Assembly (NCBI GenBank): GCA_934339135.1
Contig: CAKRHP010000013.1
Coordinates: 51,568 to 115,567, forward strand
Source of the DNA: an uncultured Lachnospiraceae bacterium
Lineage (GTDB): Bacteria; Bacillota; Clostridia; Lachnospirales; Lachnospiraceae
Direction: 5' to 3'
Length of the DNA: 64,000 nucleotides
A program made the translations under genes and the position numbers. The notes beneath the pieces are model-generated. The model was not told where the DNA came from, searched no databases, and saw only the letters and a list, made by a program, of their open reading frames with translations. This document shows, piece by piece, positions 1-7,365 of this stretch (its first letter is position 1; each line of letters starts with the position of its first letter).

Positions 1-1
1 T

Positions 2-169
2 CCGACCTCCGTCACGACCCTTTATACCGAAGAACGCCGTCGGGGAATCGCGTCCTTTCGGATGGCATCCTTTGGTGATATCTCTCATTTGTATGCAGCA
101 AAGGAAGAACCGGCATTCGCTGCCCGTTTCTGCGAATGCTACGATAACCCTGACGAACGACACGACTGA
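2..169 (+). CDS. C-terminal end of an unidentified protein (partial)
   Basis: One frame is open from the window edge to a TGA at 167-169 and encodes 55 residues of ordinary, mixed composition, including LYTEERRRGIASFRMASFGD and ending DNPDERHD. It looks like the end of a real protein whose 5' part lies outside the window. I do not recognise the family. It stops two bases before the palindromic element begins, so the element may sit directly behind this gene. A competing frame over the same bases looks less protein-like. Being coding at all is an inference from composition and the open frame. Confidence 0.45.
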   Translation, partial: PTSVTTLYTEERRRGIASFRMASFGDISHLYAAKEEPAFAARFCECYDNPDERHD

Positions 170-170
170 A

Positions 171-708
171 TCACAAAAAACTTTCTCCCAAGAATACCTT
201 AAGATGCCCGTAATGATTCTTATGTCATATTGTGTAAATCGGATTTTTGCCATGAGAACTTTGAATTTCCGTGGGCTGTGTTTTGGAAAATTGCCTTGTC
301 ACTAACGGATTTCGAAAAATCTAATTGCTTTGCTGTTTCGATGTTCGATGAACGTGTCTTACCGTACTCGCCTCCGGGTGGGATTCAGGTGTTTCGAGGG
401 CACTTTCGCACTCGCTGGTGTTTACGCCACGTTTTATGTGGCATTATGCACCATTGCGTAGTGCGACGTAGCGAAAGCGTGCCCACCGAAATAGCTGAAC
501 CCACCAGGGAGGCTTGGTCGTCCAGACACGTATTCATCGAAACATTGCAAAGCAAAGATTTTTCAGAAATCCTACTGATCTGCGTCAATTTTCCAATCAC
601 AGCCTCACGGAGTCTTTCAATATTCTGAGGCAAAAATCTCAATTACACTTTTCCGACATAAGAATCATTACGGGATTTTTTACATTCTGGTGGGGAAAGT
701 TTTTGTGA
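171..708. repeat. Long palindromic (hairpin) element, copy 1
   Basis: The left half (171 to about 434) is an imperfect reverse complement of the right half (to 708). The outer arms TCACAAAAA-CTTT (from 171) and their complement (to 708) match. A perfect 20-nt inverted repeat lies at 207-226 and 655-674. The tip is GCCAC/GTGGC at 426-430 and 438-442 around a GTTTTAT loop. Most of the arms align with only small gaps. A second copy lies inverted at 38267-38798. There is no transposase gene and no convincing ORF inside. As RNA or single-stranded DNA it would fold into one very long hairpin. It fits a MITE-like or structured-RNA element; the class is unknown to me. It also accounts for the gene-free stretch between the partial gene and the beta-propeller gene. 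Confidence 0.88.
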
Positions 709-811
709 ATAAAAACTTTTCATTCAGTGCAACATTTCTGTTTCTGGAGACACAGTTTAATAGGAAGTGAAAAAGGGAAACGATAAAAGACGGAAAAAGG
801 AGGTAATGAAA

Positions 812-2713
812 ATGACAGAAACAGAAAAATTGATCGGTCTGCGGATGAAAGAAGTGACGTTTCGCAAACGTCGTTGGAGAAAACCGGTTTTGGCGTTGGC
901 AGCCTTGATATGGCTGGTGTTAGTAATGTTACTCTGTGGAGTCTTTTTGGGAAAAAGGAGTGGGGAATACACAACCGATATCACATGTGTATCAAGCTAT
1001 CATGAGATATACCAGTATTTTTCGGGACTGCTGGAGAAAAAGGACCGCTATATGCTGGAGGATGGGGGAAACCTGTCGGCTCTTATGAAGTCTTCGTCAT
1101 CGACGGGAGGAGTGAATGGTTCTGCTGTCCGGGTAGGAAGATCGGTGGAAACATATACTCCGATGAATCAACGGGAGAAAGGGATCGGAGAAGCAGATTA
1201 TGCCGTGACGGATGGTCGATGGATCTATACATTATCCAGTAAGAAAAAACAGTATACGGTTCATATATTTCAGCCGGATGGAAAGAAAACGAAGGAGGTG
1301 CAGAGCATCCTTGTCCCGCTTCCGGAGGATGGGGGTGGAAAAAGATACAAGCTTTACCGTTCACCGATTTGGGAGGAATATAATGCAGAGCTTTATGTCA
1401 GCGGCAATATTCTGACAGTTGTGGAGGAGATTCAGGGGAATTTTGAATGGAATATAAAGACTGCGGCATATTTTTATGATATTTCCGATATGGAGCATCC
1501 GAAGGAGATCAGACATACGATACAAAACGGAAACTATAATACATTGCGGGAATATAATGGCATTTTATATCTGGTCACACAGCAGGCAAAGGTTCCGGTA
1601 ACTGCCATGAAAGAGGAAAATAAAGATCGTTATATTCCGGGGCTGGACGGGGAGCTTTTGGGAACGCAGAACATTATTCTGCCGCCGGATTCGGATGGAA
1701 ATGCCTATACCATGGTGAGCTCATGGAAATTATCCGGAGATATACAACGACAGGATGTGAAGGCGGTCATTGGAAGGTATCTGGATGTGTATATGACAGA
1801 AAGTAATTTATATCTTTCGACGACACTTTATGCGGATAACGATAAAAAAGAAAAATATGATCAGACCCGTATTGTAAAAATGCAGTTGTTTCAGGGGCGT
1901 CTGATCGGAGATAAAACCGAGACCATGCCGGGAACGATCACCAGCAGCTTTGGAATTCAGGAGCAAAAGGATAAGCTTTATGTGATCACGCAGATCCTTC
2001 ATTATAAATATGAGGATGATCCGGATATTATTGGTAATGTTATTGGCAGCACGGAGGTGTGTGCTTATGCCTTTGATGAGAATTTCCGGCTTTTATCGAA
2101 GCAGAAAAATATTGCCAAAGATGAAGATATTAAGGCGGTTCGTTTTTTGGGGGACATGGGGTATGTGGTGACTTATCAGCAGCAGGACCCTCTTTTTAGC
2201 ATTGATTTTTCTGATCCGAAAAATTTAAAGGTGATGGATAAGATCGAAATGCCCGGATTTTCCGGTTATCTTCATCCGGTGAAGGATGATCTTCTTTTGG
2301 GGATCGGGGAGGCAGAGAACGGAAAAGCCAGGATTTCACTGTACGATATTTCGGACAATAACAAACTCCGTATTCATGATGAAAAAGAAATAGATCATAT
2401 ACAATATAACAATGTACTGGAGGATTACCGGAAAATTTTTATGGATGAAGAAAATAATATAGCAGGCTTTGGCGGGACAGATTATGGAGACAGTGATGAC
2501 GATACAGAGGAGAAGCCTGTGCAAAATTATTATGTATTGTATCATTATGACAGAACCGGAAAGCTGCAGCAAATAGGAGAATATCCTGTGAAAAAAGAAT
2601 ACCGGGGATTTATCAATCAGAAATTTATCGGGATGCGGATCGGAACCTGGTTTTTTGTGATTCCGGAGGAAAGCTCCCGACGGGAGGATATGGAGATTGT
2701 CCCATATTCTTAG
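812..2713 (+). CDS. Membrane-anchored beta-propeller domain protein
   Basis: A 633-residue protein of the secreted beta-propeller (Beta_propel) family, whose biochemical role is not established. A short basic cytoplasmic N-terminus is followed by one membrane segment at about residues 25-47. The rest is extracellular. The family signature EADYAVTDGRWIYTL lies near residue 126, where the family usually has EADIVKTDGKYIY. Repeated strands such as YDISD and VRFLGDMGYVVTY recur through the propeller. The start at 812 is chosen because AAAGGAGG (796-803) lies 8 nt upstream; the in-frame ATG at 806 is too close to it. No terminator is evident before spoVAD. It probably acts at the cell surface; substrate or partner is unknown. 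Confidence 0.8.
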   Translation: MTETEKLIGLRMKEVTFRKRRWRKPVLALAALIWLVLVMLLCGVFLGKRSGEYTTDITCVSSYHEIYQYFSGLLEKKDRYMLEDGGNLSALMKSSSSTGGVNGSAVRVGRSVETYTPMNQREKGIGEADYAVTDGRWIYTLSSKKKQYTVHIFQPDGKKTKEVQSILVPLPEDGGGKRYKLYRSPIWEEYNAELYVSGNILTVVEEIQGNFEWNIKTAAYFYDISDMEHPKEIRHTIQNGNYNTLREYNGILYLVTQQAKVPVTAMKEENKDRYIPGLDGELLGTQNIILPPDSDGNAYTMVSSWKLSGDIQRQDVKAVIGRYLDVYMTESNLYLSTTLYADNDKKEKYDQTRIVKMQLFQGRLIGDKTETMPGTITSSFGIQEQKDKLYVITQILHYKYEDDPDIIGNVIGSTEVCAYAFDENFRLLSKQKNIAKDEDIKAVRFLGDMGYVVTYQQQDPLFSIDFSDPKNLKVMDKIEMPGFSGYLHPVKDDLLLGIGEAENGKARISLYDISDNNKLRIHDEKEIDHIQYNNVLEDYRKIFMDEENNIAGFGGTDYGDSDDDTEEKPVQNYYVLYHYDRTGKLQQIGEYPVKKEYRGFINQKFIGMRIGTWFFVIPEESSRREDMEIVPYS

Positions 2714-2846
2714 GATAGTTTTTAAGACCTTAGGAAAATTTATTATCGGCAGTTTTTCTGATTTGATCATGTATAATTGTCATCTTCATTGGAAAAAATA
2801 GGCATAAAAGACCTGTGCATTTTTTGTACAGGAAAGGAGGTGCCGG

Positions 2847-3920
2847 ATGGCAAAAAAAGAAATCGGAAAACAAAGTGTAGAATTTGACTGTCCGCCCCTG
2901 ATCGTAGGGGCGGCGTCTGTTGTGGGGGAAAAGGAAGCGCAGGGACCCTATGGAAAATATTTTGATCATGTGATCAAGGACCCTATGGCGGGACAGGATA
3001 CCTGGGAGGAGGCTGAGGAGCGTTTTCAACAGATGGCTGCGGAAATGGCCATTGAAAAATGCGGACTGGAAAAAAAGGACATCCGCTATGTGGTGGCAGG
3101 AGATCTGCTGGGACAGTTGATTGCATCCTCCTTTGGACTCATGAATCTGGATATTCCGATCTTTGGTGTATACGGAGCCTGCTCTACCATGGGAGAATCG
3201 CTGGCAATCGGCTCCATGTTAGTGGACGGTGGATTTGCGGACCGGGTGGTGGCTCTCACCTCAAGTCATTTTGCCAGTGCAGAAAAGCAGTTTCGTTTTC
3301 CTCTGGGATACGGCAACCAGCGACCCAAAGCGGCAACCTGGACTGTGACAGGAAGCGGGGCGGTTGTACTTTCCTCTCAGTATGATACGAAAAAGAAGTT
3401 TTCCGGAAAAACAAATGTCCAAAAAATCGTACAAGTCCGTGGTGTGACCACAGGAAAGATCGTAGATTACGGAGTGAAGGACAGTATGAATATGGGAGCC
3501 TGTATGGCCCCTGCGGCGGCAGATGTGATCGCAGCAAATCTAGAGGATTTTCAGAGAAAGCCGGAGGATTATGACCAGATCATTACGGGAGATCTGGGAC
3601 AGGTTGGCAGACAGATCCTGATAGATATTCTGGAAGCAAAGGGGTACGATATCGCGTCCCGTTATATAGACTGCGGAATTGAAATTTACCGGGATGATCA
3701 GAATGTCCAGTCCGGTGGAAGCGGCTGCGGCTGCAGTGCGGTTATGCTGACAGGATATATTTTGCAGAAGCTTCAGAAGCAGGAATGGAAGCGGGTTTTA
3801 TTTGTTCCCACAGGGGCACTTTTGTCGCCGGTAAGCTTTAATGAAGGGAAAAGTGTGCCGGGAATCGCACACGGTGTTATTCTGGAAACTGCAGAAGAAA
3901 AAATGGAAAAGAAATCATAA
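2847..3920 (+). CDS. spoVAD: Stage V sporulation protein AD
   Basis: SpoVAD is a thiolase-fold protein of the SpoVA channel complex in the spore inner membrane. In Bacillus it binds dipicolinic acid and is needed for its uptake into the forespore and its release on germination. The 357-residue product has the full family length, with the thiolase-like stretch VYGACSTMGESLAIGS around residues 107-122 and a C-terminal GGSGCGCSAVMLTGY. AAAGGAGG lies 7 nt before the ATG. spoVAE follows after 62 nt. The usual third gene, spoVAC, is absent here: the upstream neighbour is the beta-propeller gene. Expression is presumably in the forespore (sigma G in Bacillus), but I could not find a convincing sigma-G promoter. 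Confidence 0.95.
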   Translation: MAKKEIGKQSVEFDCPPLIVGAASVVGEKEAQGPYGKYFDHVIKDPMAGQDTWEEAEERFQQMAAEMAIEKCGLEKKDIRYVVAGDLLGQLIASSFGLMNLDIPIFGVYGACSTMGESLAIGSMLVDGGFADRVVALTSSHFASAEKQFRFPLGYGNQRPKAATWTVTGSGAVVLSSQYDTKKKFSGKTNVQKIVQVRGVTTGKIVDYGVKDSMNMGACMAPAAADVIAANLEDFQRKPEDYDQIITGDLGQVGRQILIDILEAKGYDIASRYIDCGIEIYRDDQNVQSGGSGCGCSAVMLTGYILQKLQKQEWKRVLFVPTGALLSPVSFNEGKSVPGIAHGVILETAEEKMEKKS

Positions 3921-3982
3921 AATTTCAAGGATATTTTTTGAAAAAATCATTCAATAATTGTCATGAAAAAGGAGAACGAAAA

Positions 3983-4336
3983 ATGAATTATATTTGGGCA
4001 TTTATCGTGGGAGGATTAATTTGTGTGGCAGTGCAGATTTTGATGGATAATACAAAATTACTGCCGGGACGCATCATGGTAATTCTGGTATGCACCGGAG
4101 TGGTCCTTGGTGCACTTGGCTGGTACGAGCCTTTTGAAAAATGGGCGGGTGCCGGAGCAACCGTTCCGCTGCTTGGTTTTGGGAATGTTTTATTTCGCGG
4201 TATGAAAGAAGCAATCGATAAGGAAGGATTTATTGGATTATTTAAGGGAGGATTTACGGCATGCTCCGTGGGAGTTTCCGGTGCGTTAATTTTTGGGTAT
4301 ATTGCTTCGTTGATTTTTAAACCGAAAATGAAATAA
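3983..4336 (+). CDS. spoVAE: Stage V sporulation protein AE
   Basis: A 117-residue hydrophobic protein matching SpoVAE (the SpoVAEb type), an integral membrane part of the SpoVA dipicolinate channel. It starts MNYIWAFIVGGLICVAVQIL, and about three to four membrane segments can be seen, with the conserved stretch GATVPLLGFGNVLFRGMKEA in the middle. The start at 3983 is preceded by AAGGAGAACGAAAA; an upstream in-frame ATG at 3938 has no ribosome site. It follows spoVAD and is surely co-transcribed with it. SpoVAC would have to be encoded elsewhere if the channel is of standard composition. Confidence 0.93.
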   Translation: MNYIWAFIVGGLICVAVQILMDNTKLLPGRIMVILVCTGVVLGALGWYEPFEKWAGAGATVPLLGFGNVLFRGMKEAIDKEGFIGLFKGGFTACSVGVSGALIFGYIASLIFKPKMK

Positions 4337-4508
4337 AACAACTGGAAAAACAAGGCAATATTTATAATTTTTTTGTGGAAAATTCAAATAATTATACAAT
4401 AGTAACAAAAATTGAAAAAAGGGTTGAAACTTTTCGAAAAACGCTATAAACTTTTTATCGTAGAACGAATTGTTGATTTTTTCTTTAGTTATGAAAGGGA
4501 GAAGTATT

Positions 4509-4982
4509 ATGGCAGATAAGAAAAATACTACCGCAAAAAAAGAGACCGTAGCAAAGACAAACACAGCAGCAGCGATTGCATCTGTAGCAGCAAAGAAAGC
4601 TGAGCCTGCAACTCCTGCAGCAAAGGCAGCAGATACAACAGCAAAGAAGACCGAGGCACCAAAGGCAGCAGAGAAGAAAGCTCCTGTAAAGAAGGCTGAG
4701 GCACCAAAGAAGACAGCAGCAAAGAAAGCTGAGCCAAAGAAGCGTGGAAGAAAGCCGGCAGCAAAGAAGGCTGAGCCTCGTGTACAGGAAGTATACTTTG
4801 AGTTTGATGGCAAGCAGGTTGAGGCTGGCCAGGTTGTATCTTTGATCGAGCAGGCATATAAGAACGAGGGACACCAGATCGGACGTATCAAGGATCTGAA
4901 GGTTTACATCAACTCTGAGGAAGGCAAAGCATATTATGTCATCAACGGAGACGATGGTGAAGGAAAATATATCGAGCTGTAA
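4509..4982 (+). CDS. DUF6465 protein with histone-H1-like Lys/Ala-rich region
   Basis: A 157-residue protein in two parts. Residues 1 to about 95 are almost only Lys, Ala, Pro, Thr and Glu in AAKKAEP-like units, ending in an AT-hook-like KKRGRKPAAKK. Residues 96-157 form a small acidic globular domain of the DUF6465 type, containing VYFEFDGKQVEAGQVVSLIE and ending GEGKYIEL. The basic tail suggests nucleic-acid binding, as in bacterial H1-like proteins, but the function is unproven. A GGGAGAAG ribosome site precedes the ATG at 4509. An excellent terminator follows, so the gene is probably monocistronic. The repetitive codons (gca, aag) suggest slippage-prone growth of the tail. Confidence 0.8.
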   Translation: MADKKNTTAKKETVAKTNTAAAIASVAAKKAEPATPAAKAADTTAKKTEAPKAAEKKAPVKKAEAPKKTAAKKAEPKKRGRKPAAKKAEPRVQEVYFEFDGKQVEAGQVVSLIEQAYKNEGHQIGRIKDLKVYINSEEGKAYYVINGDDGEGKYIEL

Positions 4983-5001
4983 GATTTGTTTTGAAATATA
5001 C

Positions 5002-5039
5002 AAAGGGCTGAGGTTCCGTGGAATCTCAGCCCTTTTTCC
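5002..5039 (+). terminator. Rho-independent terminator after the DUF6465 gene
   Basis: AAAGGGCTGAG and CTCAGCCCTTT pair around a short loop and run into T5. The gene upstream ends at 4982. The palindrome could also stop transcription from the SASP gene on the other strand. Confidence 0.9.
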
Positions 5040-5088
5040 ATGGTCATCCATGGAAACTATTGGGGCATTGTGCCCCGGTTACAGGTGA

Positions 5089-5298
5089 TTATTTACCTGC
5101 CATAGACTCTTCCTGGCGCTTGATCATCTGACGAACCATCTCGCCACCAACAGAACCATTCTGTGCGGAAGTAAGGTCACCGTTGTATCCACCATTCTTA
5201 AGTGGTACTCCTAACTCGCTGGCAACCTCCATCTTGAACTTATCCATAGCTTCCTTTGCCTGTGGAACTTCCATTCTTGAACTCTGACTGTTTGTCAT
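5089..5298 (-). CDS. Alpha/beta-type small acid-soluble spore protein
   Basis: A 69-residue SASP. These proteins coat spore DNA, convert it towards an A-like form and protect it from UV and other damage; on germination they are degraded by the GPR protease. The two family signatures are visible: KMEVASELGV, which contains the GPR cleavage region, and NGSVGGEMVRQMIKRQEESM. The start at 5298 is fixed by AAGGAGG 8 nt upstream on the minus strand; the longer in-frame start at 5358 lacks a ribosome site. It stands alone, facing the DUF6465 gene. Forespore expression is expected from family knowledge. The 250 nt to the SCIFF gene hold only its promoter region. Confidence 0.95.
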   Translation of the reverse strand: MTNSQSSRMEVPQAKEAMDKFKMEVASELGVPLKNGGYNGDLTSAQNGSVGGEMVRQMIKRQEESMAGK

Positions 5299-5475
5299 TT
5301 TTTCTACCTCCTTGAAATTGTTTTGCCGATGGATTTCATTCTGTATATACAGATTCATATCTTTTTCGGCGGGATAGGCTTCGTTGTTTGCTTATCCTGA
5401 TTTCTATTATCTGCAAATGCACTTAAATTATTTTGCCAGTTTCTTCCTTTTTATTGCAAAATTTTTGTCAAGAGG

Positions 5476-5503
5476 TTGAATTTTTCGTGGGATGTGGTAA
5501 AAT
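5476..5503 (+). promoter_or_regulatory. Probable sigma-A promoter of the SCIFF gene
   Basis: TTGAAT (5476-5481), a 16-nt spacer, and TAAAAT (5498-5503), about 40 nt before the peptide start. Confidence 0.55.
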
Positions 5504-5549
5504 AGAATAAATAATTGTGTTTAGAACTTAGGAAAGGATGGAGGATATC

Positions 5550-5702
5550 ATGAAGCATATTCAGACATTAAACAAAGCAAATTTAAGCGAGTCCGCAAAG
5601 AAAGGCGGCTGTGGTAAGTGTCAGGCATCTTGCCAGTCTGCATGCAAGACATCTTGTACAGTAGGAAATCAGAAGTGTGCAAGAGAGGATGACGACAAAT
5701 AA
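5550..5702 (+). CDS. scfA: SCIFF ranthipeptide precursor (six cysteines in forty-five residues)
   Basis: A 50-residue ribosomal peptide precursor. Its six cysteines (positions 21, 24, 28, 32, 36 and 43) and the leader MKHIQTLNKANL identify it as SCIFF, a peptide nearly universal in Clostridia. The partner radical SAM enzyme links Cys sulfurs to Thr residues through thioether bonds (ranthipeptide class); T34 and T37 lie among the cysteines. GGAGG lies 7 nt before the ATG. The maturase gene starts 129 nt downstream, after a perfect hairpin. Its biological role is not settled; links to quorum signalling and metabolism have been proposed in clostridia. The acidic DDDK tail is short. It is well below the usual gene-finder length cut-off. 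Confidence 0.96.
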   Translation: MKHIQTLNKANLSESAKKGGCGKCQASCQSACKTSCTVGNQKCAREDDDK

Positions 5703-5724
5703 TTGTTGTGATTGCTGAAAGCGG

Positions 5725-5754
5725 ATAGCTGCTGCAATTTATTGCAGCAGCTAT
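5725..5754 (+). terminator. Perfect 14-bp hairpin between scfA and scfB (attenuator-like)
   Basis: ATAGCTGCTGCAAT (5725-5738) and ATTGCAGCAGCTAT (5741-5754) are perfect complements. Only a weak T-run follows, so it is likely a partial terminator or mRNA end-stabiliser giving more peptide than enzyme. The attenuator role is an inference. Confidence 0.6.
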
Positions 5755-5831
5755 TTACGTGTTGTCAATGTATTAGCGCAGCAGCTAATTAATCGTTGAA
5801 ATATTGATCAGAAAGAATAAAGAGGATAAAA

Positions 5832-7211
5832 ATGATTCATAAATTTAAAGCAAAGGATTTAAATATTGTATTGGATGTAAATAGTGGTGGCGTTCATCTG
5901 GTGGATGATATGACATATGATCTGCTGGATTATATTGAGGAGCCATTAGAGGAGACTTGTCCGCAGAAGGCACTGGATGAGCTTAGCGATAAGTATACGG
6001 CGGAGCAGTTAAAGGAATGTTACGGAGAGATTCTGGAATTGTACCATGATAAGGTACTGTTCAGCGGAGATCCATATGCTGTTTATGCAGAGACGGCGAT
6101 CAATTCTCCGATCAAGGCAATGTGTCTTCATATTTCCCATGACTGTAATCTCCGCTGCAAATATTGTTTTGCATCCACGGGTGATTTCGGCACAGGACGT
6201 AAGCTGATGCCGTTGGAGACAGCCAAGGCGGCGATTGATTTTCTTTTGGAGAAATCCGTAGGCAGAGAAAACCTGGAGCTGGATTTCTTTGGCGGAGAGC
6301 CGTTGATGAATTTTGATGTAGTAAAGCAGACGGTAGCGTATGCCAGAAGCAAAGAAAAGGAATACGGCAAGAATTTCCGTTTTACCATTACGACAAACGG
6401 TATGCTTCTCAATGATGATGCCATTGATTTTATCAATAAGGAAATGTACAATGTAGTTCTGTCCATTGACGGACGTAAGGAGGTCAATGACCGCATGCGT
6501 GTCCGTGCCGATGGCACCGGAAGCTATGACCGTATCGTAAAGAATTTCAAAAAGCTGGTAGAGAAGCGCGGGGATAAGGAATGGTATGTCCGTGGTACTT
6601 ATACCAAGTATAATCTGGATTTCTCAGAGGATGTATTCCATTTATATGATCAGGGCTTTGATCAGATTTCTGTGGAGCCTGTTGTGGAGGATCCAAAGGT
6701 GGAGTATGCGATTACCGAGGAAGATCTGGATCAGATCTGCAAAGAATACGACCGTCTGGCAGACCGTTTGATGGAATTAAAGAAAAACGGCGGCTTCCTG
6801 AATTTCTTCCATTTTATGATCGATCTGGAGCAGGGACCTTGTGTCATCAAACGTCTTCGCGGCTGCGGAAGCGGAAACGAGTATGTGTCCATTACACCGG
6901 ATGGAGATATTTACCCTTGCCACCAGTTTGTTGGTCACGAGGAGTATTGTATGGGTAATATTGAGGAGGGCACTTTCAATGAGGAGATCAAGAAGGAATT
7001 TGCCGGAGCCCATGTATATTCTAAGCCATCCTGCCAGAAATGCTGGGCAAAATTCTATTGCAGCGGTGGATGTAATGCAAATAATTATATTTATAACGGA
7101 GACATTCACAAGGTGCATGAGATGTCCTGCAGGATTCAGAGAAAGCGTCTGGAGAGTGCGATCCTGATCAAGGTATGTGAGATGCTGGAAAAAGCAGGCG
7201 CACAGGAGTAA
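5832..7211 (+). CDS. scfB: Radical SAM/SPASM SCIFF peptide maturase
   Basis: A 459-residue radical SAM enzyme that forms thioether crosslinks in the SCIFF precursor encoded just upstream. The N-terminal ~90 residues (MIHKFKAKDLNIVLDVNSGG onwards) match the peptide-recognition domain of such enzymes. The SAM-cluster motif is C105-NLR-C109-KY-C112. The C-terminal SPASM domain, carrying auxiliary Fe-S clusters, begins near C345 (GCGSGNEY) and continues through YPCHQF, CQKC and FYCSGGC to a final SCR. Length and motif order are those of the family. The start follows AAAGAGGATAAAA. It is co-transcribed with scfA, probably at a lower level because of the intervening hairpin. Confidence 0.96.
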   Translation: MIHKFKAKDLNIVLDVNSGGVHLVDDMTYDLLDYIEEPLEETCPQKALDELSDKYTAEQLKECYGEILELYHDKVLFSGDPYAVYAETAINSPIKAMCLHISHDCNLRCKYCFASTGDFGTGRKLMPLETAKAAIDFLLEKSVGRENLELDFFGGEPLMNFDVVKQTVAYARSKEKEYGKNFRFTITTNGMLLNDDAIDFINKEMYNVVLSIDGRKEVNDRMRVRADGTGSYDRIVKNFKKLVEKRGDKEWYVRGTYTKYNLDFSEDVFHLYDQGFDQISVEPVVEDPKVEYAITEEDLDQICKEYDRLADRLMELKKNGGFLNFFHFMIDLEQGPCVIKRLRGCGSGNEYVSITPDGDIYPCHQFVGHEEYCMGNIEEGTFNEEIKKEFAGAHVYSKPSCQKCWAKFYCSGGCNANNYIYNGDIHKVHEMSCRIQRKRLESAILIKVCEMLEKAGAQE

Positions 7212-7261
7212 ACGAATGAAAAAATATTTCGTTAAAGCTTGTGGGTAAAATTAGATTTTTA

Positions 7262-7290
7262 TTGCCCTGTTTATTTGTATATAGTATACT
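7262..7290 (+). promoter_or_regulatory. Promoter of the DHH phosphoesterase gene
   Basis: TTGCCC (7262-7267), a 17-nt spacer and TATACT (7285-7290). The region is AT-rich with repeated TATAGTATA words. Confidence 0.6.
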
Positions 7291-7365
7291 TATAGTATAT
7301 GCATAGACAAAACTTTGGTTTTGACGGAAGAGTTATACGTGACAGATAGGAATGGAGGTATTATC

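Noticed and set aside
230..642. Open frames on both strands inside palindromic copy 1
   Set aside because: They arise from the palindrome: similar peptide strings appear on opposite strands of the two copies, with no ribosome site and no conserved start.
171..708. Possible HEARO, ROOL, GOLLD or OLE RNA
   Set aside because: No associated HNH, phage or OLE-protein gene, and the shape is one simple long hairpin rather than a multibranched fold. A covariance-model search would decide; I could not run it.
2714..2846. Sigma-G promoter for spoVAD
   Set aside because: GTATAA and CATAAA words occur but at wrong spacing; no convincing match.
4286..4891. Ala/Phe-rich frame antisense to the DUF6465 gene
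   Set aside because: It is the reverse-strand image of the repetitive Lys/Ala codons, without a ribosome site.
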